Shown here in pieces: positions 23,853 to 34,100 of a stretch of 64,000 nucleotides of DNA. Numbering within the stretch: the first letter of the stretch is position 1; every line of letters begins with the position of its first letter. The stretch is from Luteimicrobium xylanilyticum. Its GTDB lineage: Bacteria > Actinomycetota > Actinomycetes > Actinomycetales > Cellulomonadaceae. The notes below the pieces were generated by a model. That model saw nothing but the letters and a program-made list of their open reading frames with translations, was not told the DNA's origin and did no database searches. A program made the translations under genes and the position numbers. The stretch covers positions 3,658,001 through 3,722,000 of the forward strand of contig NZ_CP045529.1 in the NCBI RefSeq assembly GCF_009429125.1. Reading direction: 5' to 3'.

Positions 23853-26800
23853 TCAGCGGTGACCGTGGCCCCCGTGGCCCCCGTGGCCGTCGTGCCCACG
23901 AGACTCGGCGAGGGTGAGGACCGCGACCGTGCGGGCCGGCACGGTGACCGTGCCGGTGCGCGCGTCCCACGTGGTCCGCTTGACGACCGGGTCGTCACCC
24001 TGGCGCTGGAGAGTCGAGAGTACGTAGCCCTTGCCCTGCAGCGCGGAGAGCGTCTCGGTGGCCGTCGTCGTGCCCGCGTTGAACACGACCAGGACGCCGT
24101 CGAGGTTCCGGTCGACGTCCTTGCCGCGCGTGTCGTCGACGTTCATCGCGATCACGCCGGGCGTGGTCGTCGTCGGGAACGTGAGCTTCTGCTCGACGAG
24201 CTTCGCGGAACCCAGCGAGAACAGCGACGTCGAGCGCTTGAGCCGCAGGAGCTGCTGCGCCTCGTCGGTCGCGGTCGCGATGTCCTTCGCCGTCGGGTCC
24301 AGGGCCTTGTCGGCGAGCAGCGGCTTCATGACCGACCACTGCGAGCCGTTGTCCCCGGACATCGGCAGACCCTTGCCGAACCCGTTCGTCCTCCCGGACC
24401 AGTCGATCGCGTTGAACCAGTCCCCCGAGTTGTAGCTGTTGTTGTCGAGCGACTTGCTGCGCAGCAGGTCGGACCCGGCGAGCCACAGCGACGGCGACTG
24501 CGACAGCGTGGCCGTCGCGAGCGACAGCGTCTGCATGCGCACCCGGTCCGCCATCGACGTGGCCTGCGGCAGCTTCATCGTGAGCGCGTCGAAGAGAGTC
24601 TGGTTGTCGTGCGCGTCGACGTAGGAGATGGACTCGTCGGGCTCGCTCGCGTAGCCCGCGGGCTGACCGTTGTAGTCGACCTCGGAGCCCTTCTTCGTCG
24701 TCCCGTCCGACGTGACGAGGCTGAAGTCCTTGAGGTTGCCGGACAGGCCGAGCTTGACGAGGTCCTCGTCGTGGCCGAGCAGCGCCTTCGACGCGTCGTC
24801 CGCGGTCCCGTACGACGGGTTCCCGTTGGGGTCGGTGAACAGGCCGGAGCCGAAGCCCTGCTGCTGGACCGTCGACGCGTCGACGGGAGACCCGCCGCGG
24901 ACGCCGTCGCGCAGCCGGTCGTTGAACGTCCCGATCCCGGTCCCGTCGAGCTGGCCCTGGGTGGCCTGCGTGAAGTACGCGTTGTTCGCGACCGCGCCGA
25001 AGTTCCAGCCCTCGCCGTACAGGTAGATGCTCTTCCCGTCGACGCCGTCCTTGCGGAGCGTGAGCCTGTCGAGCGCGGCGCGCACGGCCTTCATGTTGTC
25101 GACCGAGTGGAAGCCCATGAGGTCGAACCGGAAGCCGTCGACCTTGTAGTCCTTGGCCCACAGCACCACCGAGTCGACCATGAGCTTCTGCGCCATGGTG
25201 TGCTCGGTCGCGACGTCCTGGCAGCACGTCGAGGTCTCCACCGACCCCGCCGCGTCGAGCCGGTGGTAGTAGCCCGGGACCACGCGGTCCAGCACCGACT
25301 GGGGGTCCTGGCCCGACGCCGAGGTGTGGTTGAAGACCTCGTCGACGACGACGCGCAGCCCGTCCGCGTGCAGCGCACCGACCATGGTGCGGAACTCCGC
25401 GACGCGCGAGCCGCCGTCGGGGTGCACCGCGTACGAGCCCTCGGGGGCGAGGTAGTGCAGCGGGTCGTAGCCCCAGTTGTAGGCGTCGGAGTCCGCGACC
25501 GCCCCGACGCACGCCTGCTGCTGGTCGGAGTCGGGGGCGTAGGAGGCCAGCTCGCTGTCGGTGCAGACGGGGGACTTCTGCTGGGACCGGTCCTCGTTCA
25601 CCGAGGCGAAGTCGAACGTCGGCTGCAGGTGGACGGTCGTCAGGCCCGCCTTGGCCAGGGCCCTGAGGTGCTCGGTCCCGTCGCTGGTCGTCGCGAAGGC
25701 GCCGTAGGTGCCGCGGAGTGCCGCCGGGACCGTGGGATCCGTGGCGGAGAAGTCGCGGACGCTCAGCTCGTAGATCGTCTGCTGGGTCGGGTCCGCGACG
25801 CGCGGGGACGCCGTCCGGGCCCACTGCGACGGCTCGAGCGAACGGTCGTCGAGGCCGACGAGCACCGAGCGGGTCGAGTTCGTCGTGAGGGCGACCGAGT
25901 ACGGGTCCGTGACGTCGTTGGTCTCGACCCGGCCCGTGGTGGGCGCGTAGACCTTCACCTCGTACAGATACTGCCGGTTGCGCCACGACGGCGAGCCGGC
26001 GACGGTCCACGTCCCGTCCGACGCGCGGTGCGCCCGGACGCGCTGCGGCGCCCCCGTGCCGGACGACGGGTAGAGCAGGAGGTCGACGTCCTGCGCGGTC
26101 GGGGCCCACAGCGCGAGCCGCGGCGCACCGTGCGTCCACGTCACGCCGAGGGTGCGGCGCTGCGCGGAGGTGCCGTAGACGTCGTCGAGCACGCCGGGGA
26201 CCTGCACGCCCGTGAGCGCCCGGAGCGTGCCCTCGCCGTCCCAGGCCGCGAGCCTCAGCTCGCCCCGCAGCGCACGCTCCACGGCGGAGCGGGACAGGTG
26301 GCGCGGATGGAGCGCGACGTAGCCCCGAAGCGCCGGGAACCTCTTCAGCTGCGCGGCCGTCAGCCCGTTCGGGTCCGCGGTCAGCGGGACCTTCGTGCCG
26401 CCACCGATCGTGCTGCCGTCGCGCGTGAGCGACGCGTCGGCGGACGAGTACAGGGCCCAGGTGGTGGCCTGCGGGACGAGGTCGGCGGGGACCGCGACGG
26501 TCCGGGCGTCGACCCACTGCGCGGCGTCCTCGGCCTCGCCGGCGACGGGCGCGTCGGTGACGTCGACCGCGAGCACGTGCGTGGCGAGCGTGTAGGTCAG
26601 CACGACCTGCTTGCCCGACTCGACCGTGAAGGGGATCGGGTCGCCGCCCTTCGCTCCGCCCTGGCCGTAGACCTCGTCGTCGGACAGGCCGTGCGCGACG
26701 CGCACGTGGTACGTCCCGGCCGTCAGCCCCGTGAGCTTCGCGGTGTAGGTCCCGTTGCCGTCGGGGTCCTCGAGCCAGGCGCCGAGGCAGTCCGCGTCGT

Positions 26801-27278
26801 CGTCGGCGGAGCAGCCGAGCTGGGTCTGGAAGTCGCCGACCGCCGAGACGATGGGGTCGGCGGCGGTGTTGGTGGCCCAGTGCGTGACCGGGTCGTAGAA
26901 GAACGTGACGGGCTTCGAGCCGTCGGTCGTGTACGTGATGTTGGCGCCGCCTTGCGCGCCGCCCGCACCGTAGTTCACGTCCCACGAGTCGTTCAGCGCG
27001 GCCTTGTACTCGTAGCTGCCGGCGGGCAGGTCGTAGGTGCGCGACCAGACGCCGTCGGGCCGCTGGGTGAGCTCGGCCTGCGCGCAGCTCACGTCCCAGT
27101 CGCTCGCGCAGCCCATCTCCGTGTTGTGCGTGCCGGGGATGCTGACGTGCTGGGCGTCGGCGGCGGAGGCCGCCACGATGCCCGGCACCGTGACGAGGGG
27201 GACGAGGACCGCGGCCGCGGCGCCGGCCGCGAGGGTTCGGGGGATCCGGGCCGCACGGCTCCGGGGTCTGGTCGACAT
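23853..27278 (-). CDS. pulA: Secreted pullulanase (GH13) with two X25-type modules
   Basis: 1141 residues from ATG 27276-27278 (RBS AAGGAGAG). A signal peptide (RR then hydrophobic core, cut near ASAADA) is followed by two tandem X25-type modules (about 44-138 and 142-240; shared patterns NYGAGGAQGG and VYGQGGAKGG), a pullulanase N-terminal domain, and the GH13 barrel. Type-I pullulanase motif YNWGYDP (about 600), nucleophile Asp719 in DGFRFDLMGF, acid/base Glu756 in YGEGWNF, and Asp891 in VDAHDN are intact. It hydrolyses alpha-1,6 branch links in pullulan or limit dextrins. The C-terminus is a Gly/His tail (HDGHGGHGGHGHR). It lies downstream of the dextran operon but has its own 230-bp leader. 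Confidence 0.93.
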   Translation of the reverse strand: MSTRPRSRAARIPRTLAAGAAAAVLVPLVTVPGIVAASAADAQHVSIPGTHNTEMGCASDWDVSCAQAELTQRPDGVWSRTYDLPAGSYEYKAALNDSWDVNYGAGGAQGGANITYTTDGSKPVTFFYDPVTHWATNTAADPIVSAVGDFQTQLGCSADDDADCLGAWLEDPDGNGTYTAKLTGLTAGTYHVRVAHGLSDDEVYGQGGAKGGDPIPFTVESGKQVVLTYTLATHVLAVDVTDAPVAGEAEDAAQWVDARTVAVPADLVPQATTWALYSSADASLTRDGSTIGGGTKVPLTADPNGLTAAQLKRFPALRGYVALHPRHLSRSAVERALRGELRLAAWDGEGTLRALTGVQVPGVLDDVYGTSAQRRTLGVTWTHGAPRLALWAPTAQDVDLLLYPSSGTGAPQRVRAHRASDGTWTVAGSPSWRNRQYLYEVKVYAPTTGRVETNDVTDPYSVALTTNSTRSVLVGLDDRSLEPSQWARTASPRVADPTQQTIYELSVRDFSATDPTVPAALRGTYGAFATTSDGTEHLRALAKAGLTTVHLQPTFDFASVNEDRSQQKSPVCTDSELASYAPDSDQQQACVGAVADSDAYNWGYDPLHYLAPEGSYAVHPDGGSRVAEFRTMVGALHADGLRVVVDEVFNHTSASGQDPQSVLDRVVPGYYHRLDAAGSVETSTCCQDVATEHTMAQKLMVDSVVLWAKDYKVDGFRFDLMGFHSVDNMKAVRAALDRLTLRKDGVDGKSIYLYGEGWNFGAVANNAYFTQATQGQLDGTGIGTFNDRLRDGVRGGSPVDASTVQQQGFGSGLFTDPNGNPSYGTADDASKALLGHDEDLVKLGLSGNLKDFSLVTSDGTTKKGSEVDYNGQPAGYASEPDESISYVDAHDNQTLFDALTMKLPQATSMADRVRMQTLSLATATLSQSPSLWLAGSDLLRSKSLDNNSYNSGDWFNAIDWSGRTNGFGKGLPMSGDNGSQWSVMKPLLADKALDPTAKDIATATDEAQQLLRLKRSTSLFSLGSAKLVEQKLTFPTTTTPGVIAMNVDDTRGKDVDRNLDGVLVVFNAGTTTATETLSALQGKGYVLSTLQRQGDDPVVKRTTWDARTGTVTVPARTVAVLTLAESRGHDGHGGHGGHGHR

Positions 27279-27316
27279 GCGCTCTCCTTCGAGTGATGAC
27301 CGCCCCGCCGCATGGC

Positions 27317-30300
27317 TCACCGCACGACTGCAACGTCCTGCAAGATGTGCAACAGGGAGAAACGAGCACCACCGTAGACGCGCGGCGGAGAGACGACAAG
27401 CCGTCGCGACCCCCAGGCATGCGCGTCCAGACGCAGACGCGGGGAGGTTTCGCCCTTGTCAAAAAGGACAAACCTCCCCGCATCCCTTGCAGCAACTCTC
27501 AGGTGACCGGGCGCGCTACCTACGGCTGCCCGAGACCCCCCCCCCCCCCCCGGGCTCAGCCGCACGAACGGGAGTACCGGACCGCCCGGCTGCGGTGCGA
27601 GCACCTTCGCCTGCGTGGTCCCGCGCGGCACGAACGTCTTGACCACGTTGCCGTCCGAGGTGTCGGAGTCGAACGGTGACTGGTCCGTGGGCACGCCCCG
27701 GCCTCCGCAGAAGCGCCACTCGCCGGTCCACGACGGGACCCCTGCGGCTGTGCAGTCGAACACGGGACGCACGTTGGACACCCCCTCCCCGTCCTCGGCG
27801 GCGCTCATCATCGCGACGACGAACGAGGCCTTGGACAGGTCCATGCCGTCGAACACGCTCGCGGGGATCGTCAGCACGATGTCCTTCTGCTCGCGGACCG
27901 TGAGCGTCGCATCGCCCACGCGCGTGCCGTCGGAGGCGAACACCCCGGTGGTACCCGTGGCACCCCGCTGATGACGTGGGTTCGCGACGGCGACGAGCTG
28001 CCACGGATCCGAGGTGCTGACGTTGGTCCCGGCGAGGGCGGGCGTCCGGCCCGACCCGCCGGCGGTCCCGCTCCTGATGTACACGTGGACGAGCTGCAGG
28101 CTCATCCCCTCCAGCGCCCACGGGTTGAGGATCTGTCCGTCGACCGTCGTCACGAGGTTGACGTTCTTCCCGTCCCGGTAGACGGCGAACGACGTCATGT
28201 CGAACGACCCGTCGGTGAACACGTCGGCGCTCGGGTACTGGTAGGTCCCGGGACCGTCGTCGTGCCCTGCCGGCGTCGACAGCGAGCCCACCAGCGTGCC
28301 GTAGCCGCCGTCGGCGTCCGTGGAGGCGCGGGTGCTGAACACCAGCGGCCGGGAGACCGTCGCGGTCCCGCGGCCGGTGACCTTGAGAGGCGGACCGGCG
28401 GTCACCTTGACGGTGGTGCGCTTCGGGCCGATCACGAGGTCGAAGGTGGTCCCCTGGAACTTCATGCCCGTCAGGCGGATCTCGTCCAGCGCGGTCGGGA
28501 GCACGGGCGACAGCGAGATGCCGTCCGTCCCCCAGCGCAGCCCGCTGTAGCCGTAGTAGAACTCCTGCAGGAACCCGCCGGCCCCCGTGACGAAGGTGAA
28601 GGCGTGCCCGCCGCCACGCTCCTCGGTGAACTGCTCGAACGGGCCGCGCATGAACGCCGTCGAGGAGCGCTGGGTGAACCAGTACGCCTCCTCGCTGCGG
28701 CCGAGCCCTGCCGCGACGATCGAGTGCATCGCATCGGTCATCGACGGGCTGGCGTTCTCGTCCACCTTCGTGGAGTAGTAGTCGAGGTCGCTCGCCGTGA
28801 GCTCGTCCGACTGCTCGTGCTGCCACGGGTACGTGAGCATCACCGCGTCCGCCTGCTTGATCGTCCGGCCGTCGTAGCCCGCGTACTCCTGGGTGACGCC
28901 GCGCTCGGCATCCGTCGGGACCACGAGGCCGTCGGCGACCTTGGCCCACTCAGGTGCAGGCGTCTCGTGCACGACGTCGGCCGCCTGCGCCGCCAGCCGG
29001 AGCACCTGGGCCGCAGCGACGTTCGTGTACGCCGAGTCGTCCCGACCGACCGAGCCGTTGCTCGCCCACTCGTCCGGCGGCGTCACGTCGTCGATGTGGT
29101 ACTTCCCGTCGGACCCACGGGTCGAACGACTCACCCAGAACTCGGCCGCACCCTTGAGGACCGGCCACCCCTCCTTCTTCAGCCACGCCTTGTCCCCGCT
29201 GGCTTCGTAGTACTGCCAGAAGGCCAGCGCGACGTCGGCCGTGATGTGGACCTCGTGCCCGCCGAAGAACAGCGACGTCGTCTGCTCCTTGCCGTCCAGA
29301 CCGCCCTCCCACGGGAACCGGATCCCGTCGTAGCTCTGCGCACGGTACGTCTGCGTCGACGCGTCGTACTCCATGGTGTGGCGCGCGTTGTAGCGCGCGT
29401 CGTCGAGACGGTCCACCCGGTACTGCAGCACCGCCTTCGCGAGATCCGGGTCCTGCGCGACGAGCGACGGCCACATCCAGGTCTCGGTGTCCCAGAACAC
29501 GTGGCCTCCGTAGTTGCCGGACGACAGCCCGGCGGGGGTCGGCGACCAGGCCCGTTCACCCACGCTCGCGAGCAGGTAGAAGCGGCTCGCGCGGATCTGC
29601 CGCTGGAGCTCGTCGTCGCCCTTGACCTGGACGTCTCCCTGCCACAGCGTCGCCCACGCCCTGTCGCTCAGCCGCCGGGCCGTGCCGTACCCGCGGTCGG
29701 AGGCCCTCTCCGCGACGCGCGCCGCAGCGCTCGTCGTCTGCGAGGCGCGCTCGACGTCCTGCGTGGTCGCGAGGCCCACGAACTTGGTGAACGCGTAGGT
29801 GCGTCCCGCCGAGACGCGCGCCGTGAGCGTCTGCTGCACGGCGCCGGAGGCCGCCACGTCCTCGTCCTGGCTCAGGCTTCCGCGCCCCTGGAGCTCGGAG
29901 ACGACGCTCGCACGCTGGTTCGTGCCGGGCAGCGTCGTCGTCAGGCCGATCTGCTGGTCCACGCGGCTCGCCGAGCGCGTGAAGGTGGCGTCCTCCGGCG
30001 CGGCACGGGGGTCGAGGACGTCGGTGACGGCGAGCTCTCCCGTCCAGTGCGGCCGCACGGTGACGCGGACGACGCCGAGCTGGTCGTCGGCCCTGCTGGG
30101 CAGGACCGTGTACTCCACGTCGCTCTTCCTTCCGGCCGGTGAGGTCCACGTCGCCCGTGTGCTGATGGCGCCCGTCCGGAGATCGAGCGTCTGGCGGTAC
30201 CCGCTCAGGCCGCGTTCCGTCAGGCCGACCTCGGTGGCGCCCTCGACCGGATCGGCCCCGGCCTTCACGAGCGCGACGTCGTCGACGTTGACGCGACAGT

Positions 30301-31141
30301 CCTGACCGGACGCGCAGCCGAGTGCGACCTGGGTGCTGCCGGCGTCGCTCCGGACCGGCACACGGACCGTCTCCCAGTCGTCCCAGCCCCCGGTGGCCGG
30401 GAGGTCGACGGTCTGCGCCGAGCCGCCGACCGTGACCGTGAGCTCGCGCGCCGCGGCCGTCCCGTCACCGGGATCCCCCGCCGCGTACCGAATCAGGAGC
30501 TCGGCGTCGTCCGCCGAGGTCCCGGTGACGGCGACGACCGAGCGCGACCCGACGGTCCCCCAGCCCTGCACGAACGCCGATCCCCGGTAGCCCGAGTGGT
30601 CGGTGGCGGTGGACAGCCCGCCCGAGAGGTCGGCGTCCTCGGCCTGGCAGACCGTCCCGAACGCGCAGGCGGCGCCGAAGGCGTCGTCGAAGCTGCCCGA
30701 CCCGTCCGAGACCGTCAGACCGGTCCACGCCGGTCCGGACTCACGCGCCTGCTTGCCGTCGTCCCCCGAGGCGTAGAAGCCCTGGATCTGGAACGACGTC
30801 GGGACGTCCGCCGTGCTGTAGCCCTGACCCTGCGCGGGGACGCGGGCCGCGAAGTACCCGTTCCCGGTGAAGGTCGGGTAGTAGCTCCCGTCGAACGGAT
30901 CGGTCGCCACCAGCCGCCAGGGCGATCCGCCCGTCGAGCCGTGCGAGCCCTGCGCCCCCGCGCCCGACGCCGCGGCGACGGTGGTCCCGGTCGCCGCGAG
31001 GGCGACGCTCAGGACGCCCACGAACAGCCGTTGCGACACGCGGCGCAGGGTGCCGCGCGCGGGAGACCACCTTCGCGGTCTCCCGTGGCGACGGCCGTGA
31101 CCGCGAGGGTCCGGAAAGGACGACGTACTGACCTGCGACAT
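27317..31141 (-). CDS. Secreted GH65 glycosidase with inserted CBM and glucodextranase-like C-terminus
   Basis: The open frame is 1274 residues. A long N-region with a signal (about 36-63) leads to the GH65 N-terminal sandwich, which is split by a CBM6/35-like module (about 165-293; CQAEDADLSGG ... GYRGSAFVQGW). The (alpha/alpha)6 barrel spans about 500-880 with FWDTETWMWPSL, acid Glu691 in PPDEWASNG, IKQADAV and HEQSDE. Residues about 953-1195 match the C-terminal domain of the neighbouring GH49 protein. GH65 holds phosphorylases and hydrolases of alpha-1,2/1,3/1,4 glucosides; secretion favours a hydrolase (acid trehalase or kojibiose hydrolase type). The homology ends at PFVRL; a G16 tract (27536-27551) then runs into about 78 residues of likely non-coding sequence, so the real stop is probably near 27516-27550. 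Confidence 0.85.
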   Translation of the reverse strand: MSQVSTSSFPDPRGHGRRHGRPRRWSPARGTLRRVSQRLFVGVLSVALAATGTTVAAASGAGAQGSHGSTGGSPWRLVATDPFDGSYYPTFTGNGYFAARVPAQGQGYSTADVPTSFQIQGFYASGDDGKQARESGPAWTGLTVSDGSGSFDDAFGAACAFGTVCQAEDADLSGGLSTATDHSGYRGSAFVQGWGTVGSRSVVAVTGTSADDAELLIRYAAGDPGDGTAAARELTVTVGGSAQTVDLPATGGWDDWETVRVPVRSDAGSTQVALGCASGQDCRVNVDDVALVKAGADPVEGATEVGLTERGLSGYRQTLDLRTGAISTRATWTSPAGRKSDVEYTVLPSRADDQLGVVRVTVRPHWTGELAVTDVLDPRAAPEDATFTRSASRVDQQIGLTTTLPGTNQRASVVSELQGRGSLSQDEDVAASGAVQQTLTARVSAGRTYAFTKFVGLATTQDVERASQTTSAAARVAERASDRGYGTARRLSDRAWATLWQGDVQVKGDDELQRQIRASRFYLLASVGERAWSPTPAGLSSGNYGGHVFWDTETWMWPSLVAQDPDLAKAVLQYRVDRLDDARYNARHTMEYDASTQTYRAQSYDGIRFPWEGGLDGKEQTTSLFFGGHEVHITADVALAFWQYYEASGDKAWLKKEGWPVLKGAAEFWVSRSTRGSDGKYHIDDVTPPDEWASNGSVGRDDSAYTNVAAAQVLRLAAQAADVVHETPAPEWAKVADGLVVPTDAERGVTQEYAGYDGRTIKQADAVMLTYPWQHEQSDELTASDLDYYSTKVDENASPSMTDAMHSIVAAGLGRSEEAYWFTQRSSTAFMRGPFEQFTEERGGGHAFTFVTGAGGFLQEFYYGYSGLRWGTDGISLSPVLPTALDEIRLTGMKFQGTTFDLVIGPKRTTVKVTAGPPLKVTGRGTATVSRPLVFSTRASTDADGGYGTLVGSLSTPAGHDDGPGTYQYPSADVFTDGSFDMTSFAVYRDGKNVNLVTTVDGQILNPWALEGMSLQLVHVYIRSGTAGGSGRTPALAGTNVSTSDPWQLVAVANPRHQRGATGTTGVFASDGTRVGDATLTVREQKDIVLTIPASVFDGMDLSKASFVVAMMSAAEDGEGVSNVRPVFDCTAAGVPSWTGEWRFCGGRGVPTDQSPFDSDTSDGNVVKTFVPRGTTQAKVLAPQPGGPVLPFVRLSPGGGGGSRAAVGSAPGHLRVAARDAGRFVLFDKGETSPRLRLDAHAWGSRRLVVSPPRVYGGARFSLLHILQDVAVVR
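27328..27353 (-). promoter_or_regulatory. Three TTGCA repeats in the pullulanase leader
   Basis: On the + strand TGCAA occurs at 27329-27333, 27339-27343 and 27348-27352, about one helical turn apart, 50-75 bases upstream of the start codon. A palindromic TTGCAGCAA lies at 27487-27495. TTGCA-containing repeats are familiar as operators in actinobacterial amylase and maltose promoters controlled by LacI-type MalR; assignment to such a regulator is inference. Confidence 0.45.
27439..27481 (-). terminator. Hairpin after the GH65 gene
   Basis: Perfect 12-bp inverted repeat (27439-27450 and 27470-27481) with an inner TTGTC/GACAA pairing and an A5 (T5 on the minus strand) in the loop. It lies just past the expected end of the GH65 gene and upstream of the pullulanase leader, so it probably ends the dextran operon transcript. 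Confidence 0.6.
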
Positions 31142-31186
31142 CTGCTCCTCCTCGAGCTGTCGTGCGTACGGTGGCTGCGTCGGGTC

Positions 31187-34100
31187 TCAGTGCCGCAGCA
31201 GCCCGGAGAGGTCGAGGGGCCCCGACCCCGCGTAGTGCACCCGGTAGCTCTTCGACGTCTTGTCCGGTGCGCTGGCGGTGATGCGCAGCGTGGCCGGTGG
31301 GAGCCAGGGCAGGTGGGTGTCGACCGTGAAGGACCGCGTGGCGCCCGCTGCGACCGTGCCGAGCCTCCGCGCGCCGAACAGCCCGGGCGTGGTCAGCGTG
31401 ACGGCCGTGTCGCCGTCGTTGCGCGCCTTGATCGTGAGGACCTGCGAGCGCCCCACCTTCGCGCTCGTCGCCGTGAGCTGCACGTCCACGACGGTCGGCG
31501 CGGAGTCGAGCCGGACGTACGGGACGACGACGCGCCCCTTCGTCCAGTCCATCACCACGGACTGGGGACGGGCACCCGAGATGACGTCCAGGGCGTTGCT
31601 GTCCGTGACGTCGGTGTCCTTGGCGTCCCCGACGTCGGTCCAGCTGCCCGCGCCACCACCGAGCCGGTACTGGCCGCCGGTCGCGTAGACGGGGCGGACG
31701 TTCCCGACGCCCTCGCCGTCCTCGGCGTCGCTGAACATCGAGACCTGGTAGGCGGCCGTCCGCAGATCGACGCCTCGCAGCACGCGGGCCGGCACCGACG
31801 AGACGATCTTCCCTGCGGGGATCACCGTCAGGTCGGCGTCACCGACCCTGCTCAGGTCCGCGCCGTAGACCCCGGTGCCGAACCTCGACGAGTCGTAGCG
31901 GCCGTCCGCCACCACGGCGTACCGCCACGTGCCGGCCGCCGACGTGTTGGTGCCCGGCAGCAGGTCCGTCGTCTTCTTCGATCCCCCGTCCCTGACGTAG
32001 ACGTTGAGACGCTGGGTGCTCATCCCGTTGCCACCCCACGGGTTGTGGATCTCTCCGGCCGTCGACGCCACGAAGCGCACGACGTCCCCGTCGCGGTAGA
32101 CGTCGAACCCGGTCAGGTCGAAGCTGCCCTGGTTGAACGCGCCGTCGGTGGGATACGTGTAGCTCCCGGGCCCGTCGTCGTCGCCGGTCGGATCGCTGAC
32201 CGAGCCGACCTTCGTGCCGAACGCGTAGAGAGTGAACCGCTGTACGTTCACGACGCCGTCGGCGCCGACCGCGGTGACACGGACCCGGTTCGAGATCGCA
32301 CCCAGGTCGACGGTGGCCGAGTACGTCCCCGAGGAGGAGACCGCGGCGGAGGTCGTGACCCCGTCGGCGGTGACCGACACCGAGACGGCGTCGGTCTTCC
32401 CCGTGACCGTCAGCGACCGCGACGCTGCCGTGTCGCCGTCGTGCAGCCCGTCCACCGTGAGTGCCGGCTGCGCGCCGGTGGGCTGGCCGTCGCTCGTGGC
32501 GTCCCAGCTGTCCCACGTGTCCGCGTCGAAGTCGAGCCGGCCGAGCTCGTCGGACGCCCAGTTGTCACCGGCCTTCAGGACGGGGACACCGCCGACCGTG
32601 TAGTCGTGCAGCAGGATGCCGTCGCCGTCCTGCGTCTCGTTCCCGATCGAGACCTTGTTCCCGGCGGTGTCGGTGTACCGCTTGAGGAGGCTGACCTGGG
32701 ACGACGGGTCGAGATCGTTCCAGGCGTCGATGTGCAGGCCGTCGATCTCGACGTTCCTGGTGTTCGACAGGGCGAAGTCCCGGATCGCGCAGTTCGTCAT
32801 GCCCTCGACCCGCGTGTTCGTGAAGCGCATGTTCTTGACGGTCGTGGCCGTGTCCGCCCGGTCCGTCGCGCTCATGTCCTCCCAGTGCGACGAGGAGTTG
32901 AAGATGCAGGTGTTGTACTTGACGTCCTTCCAGTACATCCGGTTGTGGATCACGTCCGTGTCGGCGACGGTGACGCCGTCGATGTCGCGCGGAGTCCAGC
33001 CCCACTGGACGACGGGGCCGTTCTCGTTCTTCCAGATCACGGTGTTCTTGATGTCGACGTCCGAGTGGTAGAGCTTGAGGACGTCGTCGTTGGCGTGGAA
33101 GAACGTGTCCTTCATCCGGCCGCCGTCGTAGAGCTCGATCCCGTCGGTCTGCCAGTACCAGCTGCCGACCTGCTTGTAGTTCTCGACGTTCATCTGGAAG
33201 CCCGTCACCGGGATCTCCGTGTCGCCGTCGTGCGCGTACACGACGAACGAGTGGTACGGCGGGGAGGCGATGGTCACGCCCTGGAGGTCGAGCGTCTGCT
33301 GCGTGTCCGACGACTCGAACTGCAGCATCTTCACGCAGCTGACGTGGCAGTTGTCGCTCGTCGTGTGCGCGTAGCCGTTCGCGGTGTCCGCCTCGTAGAC
33401 GTACTGCTCGCCTGACAGCACCCCGAGCCCCGTCACCTTGTAGTGCGCCTGCGTGTCGTGCGGGAAGCGGAACGCGCCCTTCACGTAGGCGCCGGGCGCG
33501 AGGTAGACCCACTTCACGTTCGCCGGGAGCTGTGCACGGTAGTCGGCACCCATGGAGTACGTCCCGGGCCCGAAGTACACGATGTCCTGGGTGATCGAGT
33601 CCAGGTCGTCGACCTTCCCGGGTGCCGGACGGTAGATCGACCCGTCGGCGTCCGTCGGCGCGAGACTGTCCTCGTCCTGCGCGGACGGCTCGGGGTTCGC
33701 GAAGACCAGCATCGAGTTCTGAGGCTCCGTGTCCACCGCCCGGTTGCCGTCCGCGACGGTCGTGAGCTCGCCGCTCGCCCCCGACATGTCGTTGTACGCG
33801 GTCACGAGCTGCGGGTCGAACTCGACCGAGAACCGATAGCCGTCGCTCGAGTACGGCACGTGCACCCGGATCGTGTGGTCGTCCACGAGCTGCTTCTCGA
33901 AGCCGAGATTCGTGGGCCGGATCGTGACCTGGTCCGCCGAGCTGATCGTCTGCCCGGTCTTCAGGCTCACGTCGACCCAGACGTCGGTCGAGTACTCGAA
34001 GCTGGACCAGCTCATCGTGAGGTTCGCCGACGACGAGAACTCGGCACCGTCCTGCTCCGTGTACCCCCGCTTGCCCTCGCCGCTGCGGGGCACGCTCATG

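Noticed and set aside
23859-27296. 1145-codon frame on the + strand over the pullulanase gene
   Set aside because: Val/Arg/Glu-rich shadow without motifs; the minus strand carries all GH13 catalytic residues.
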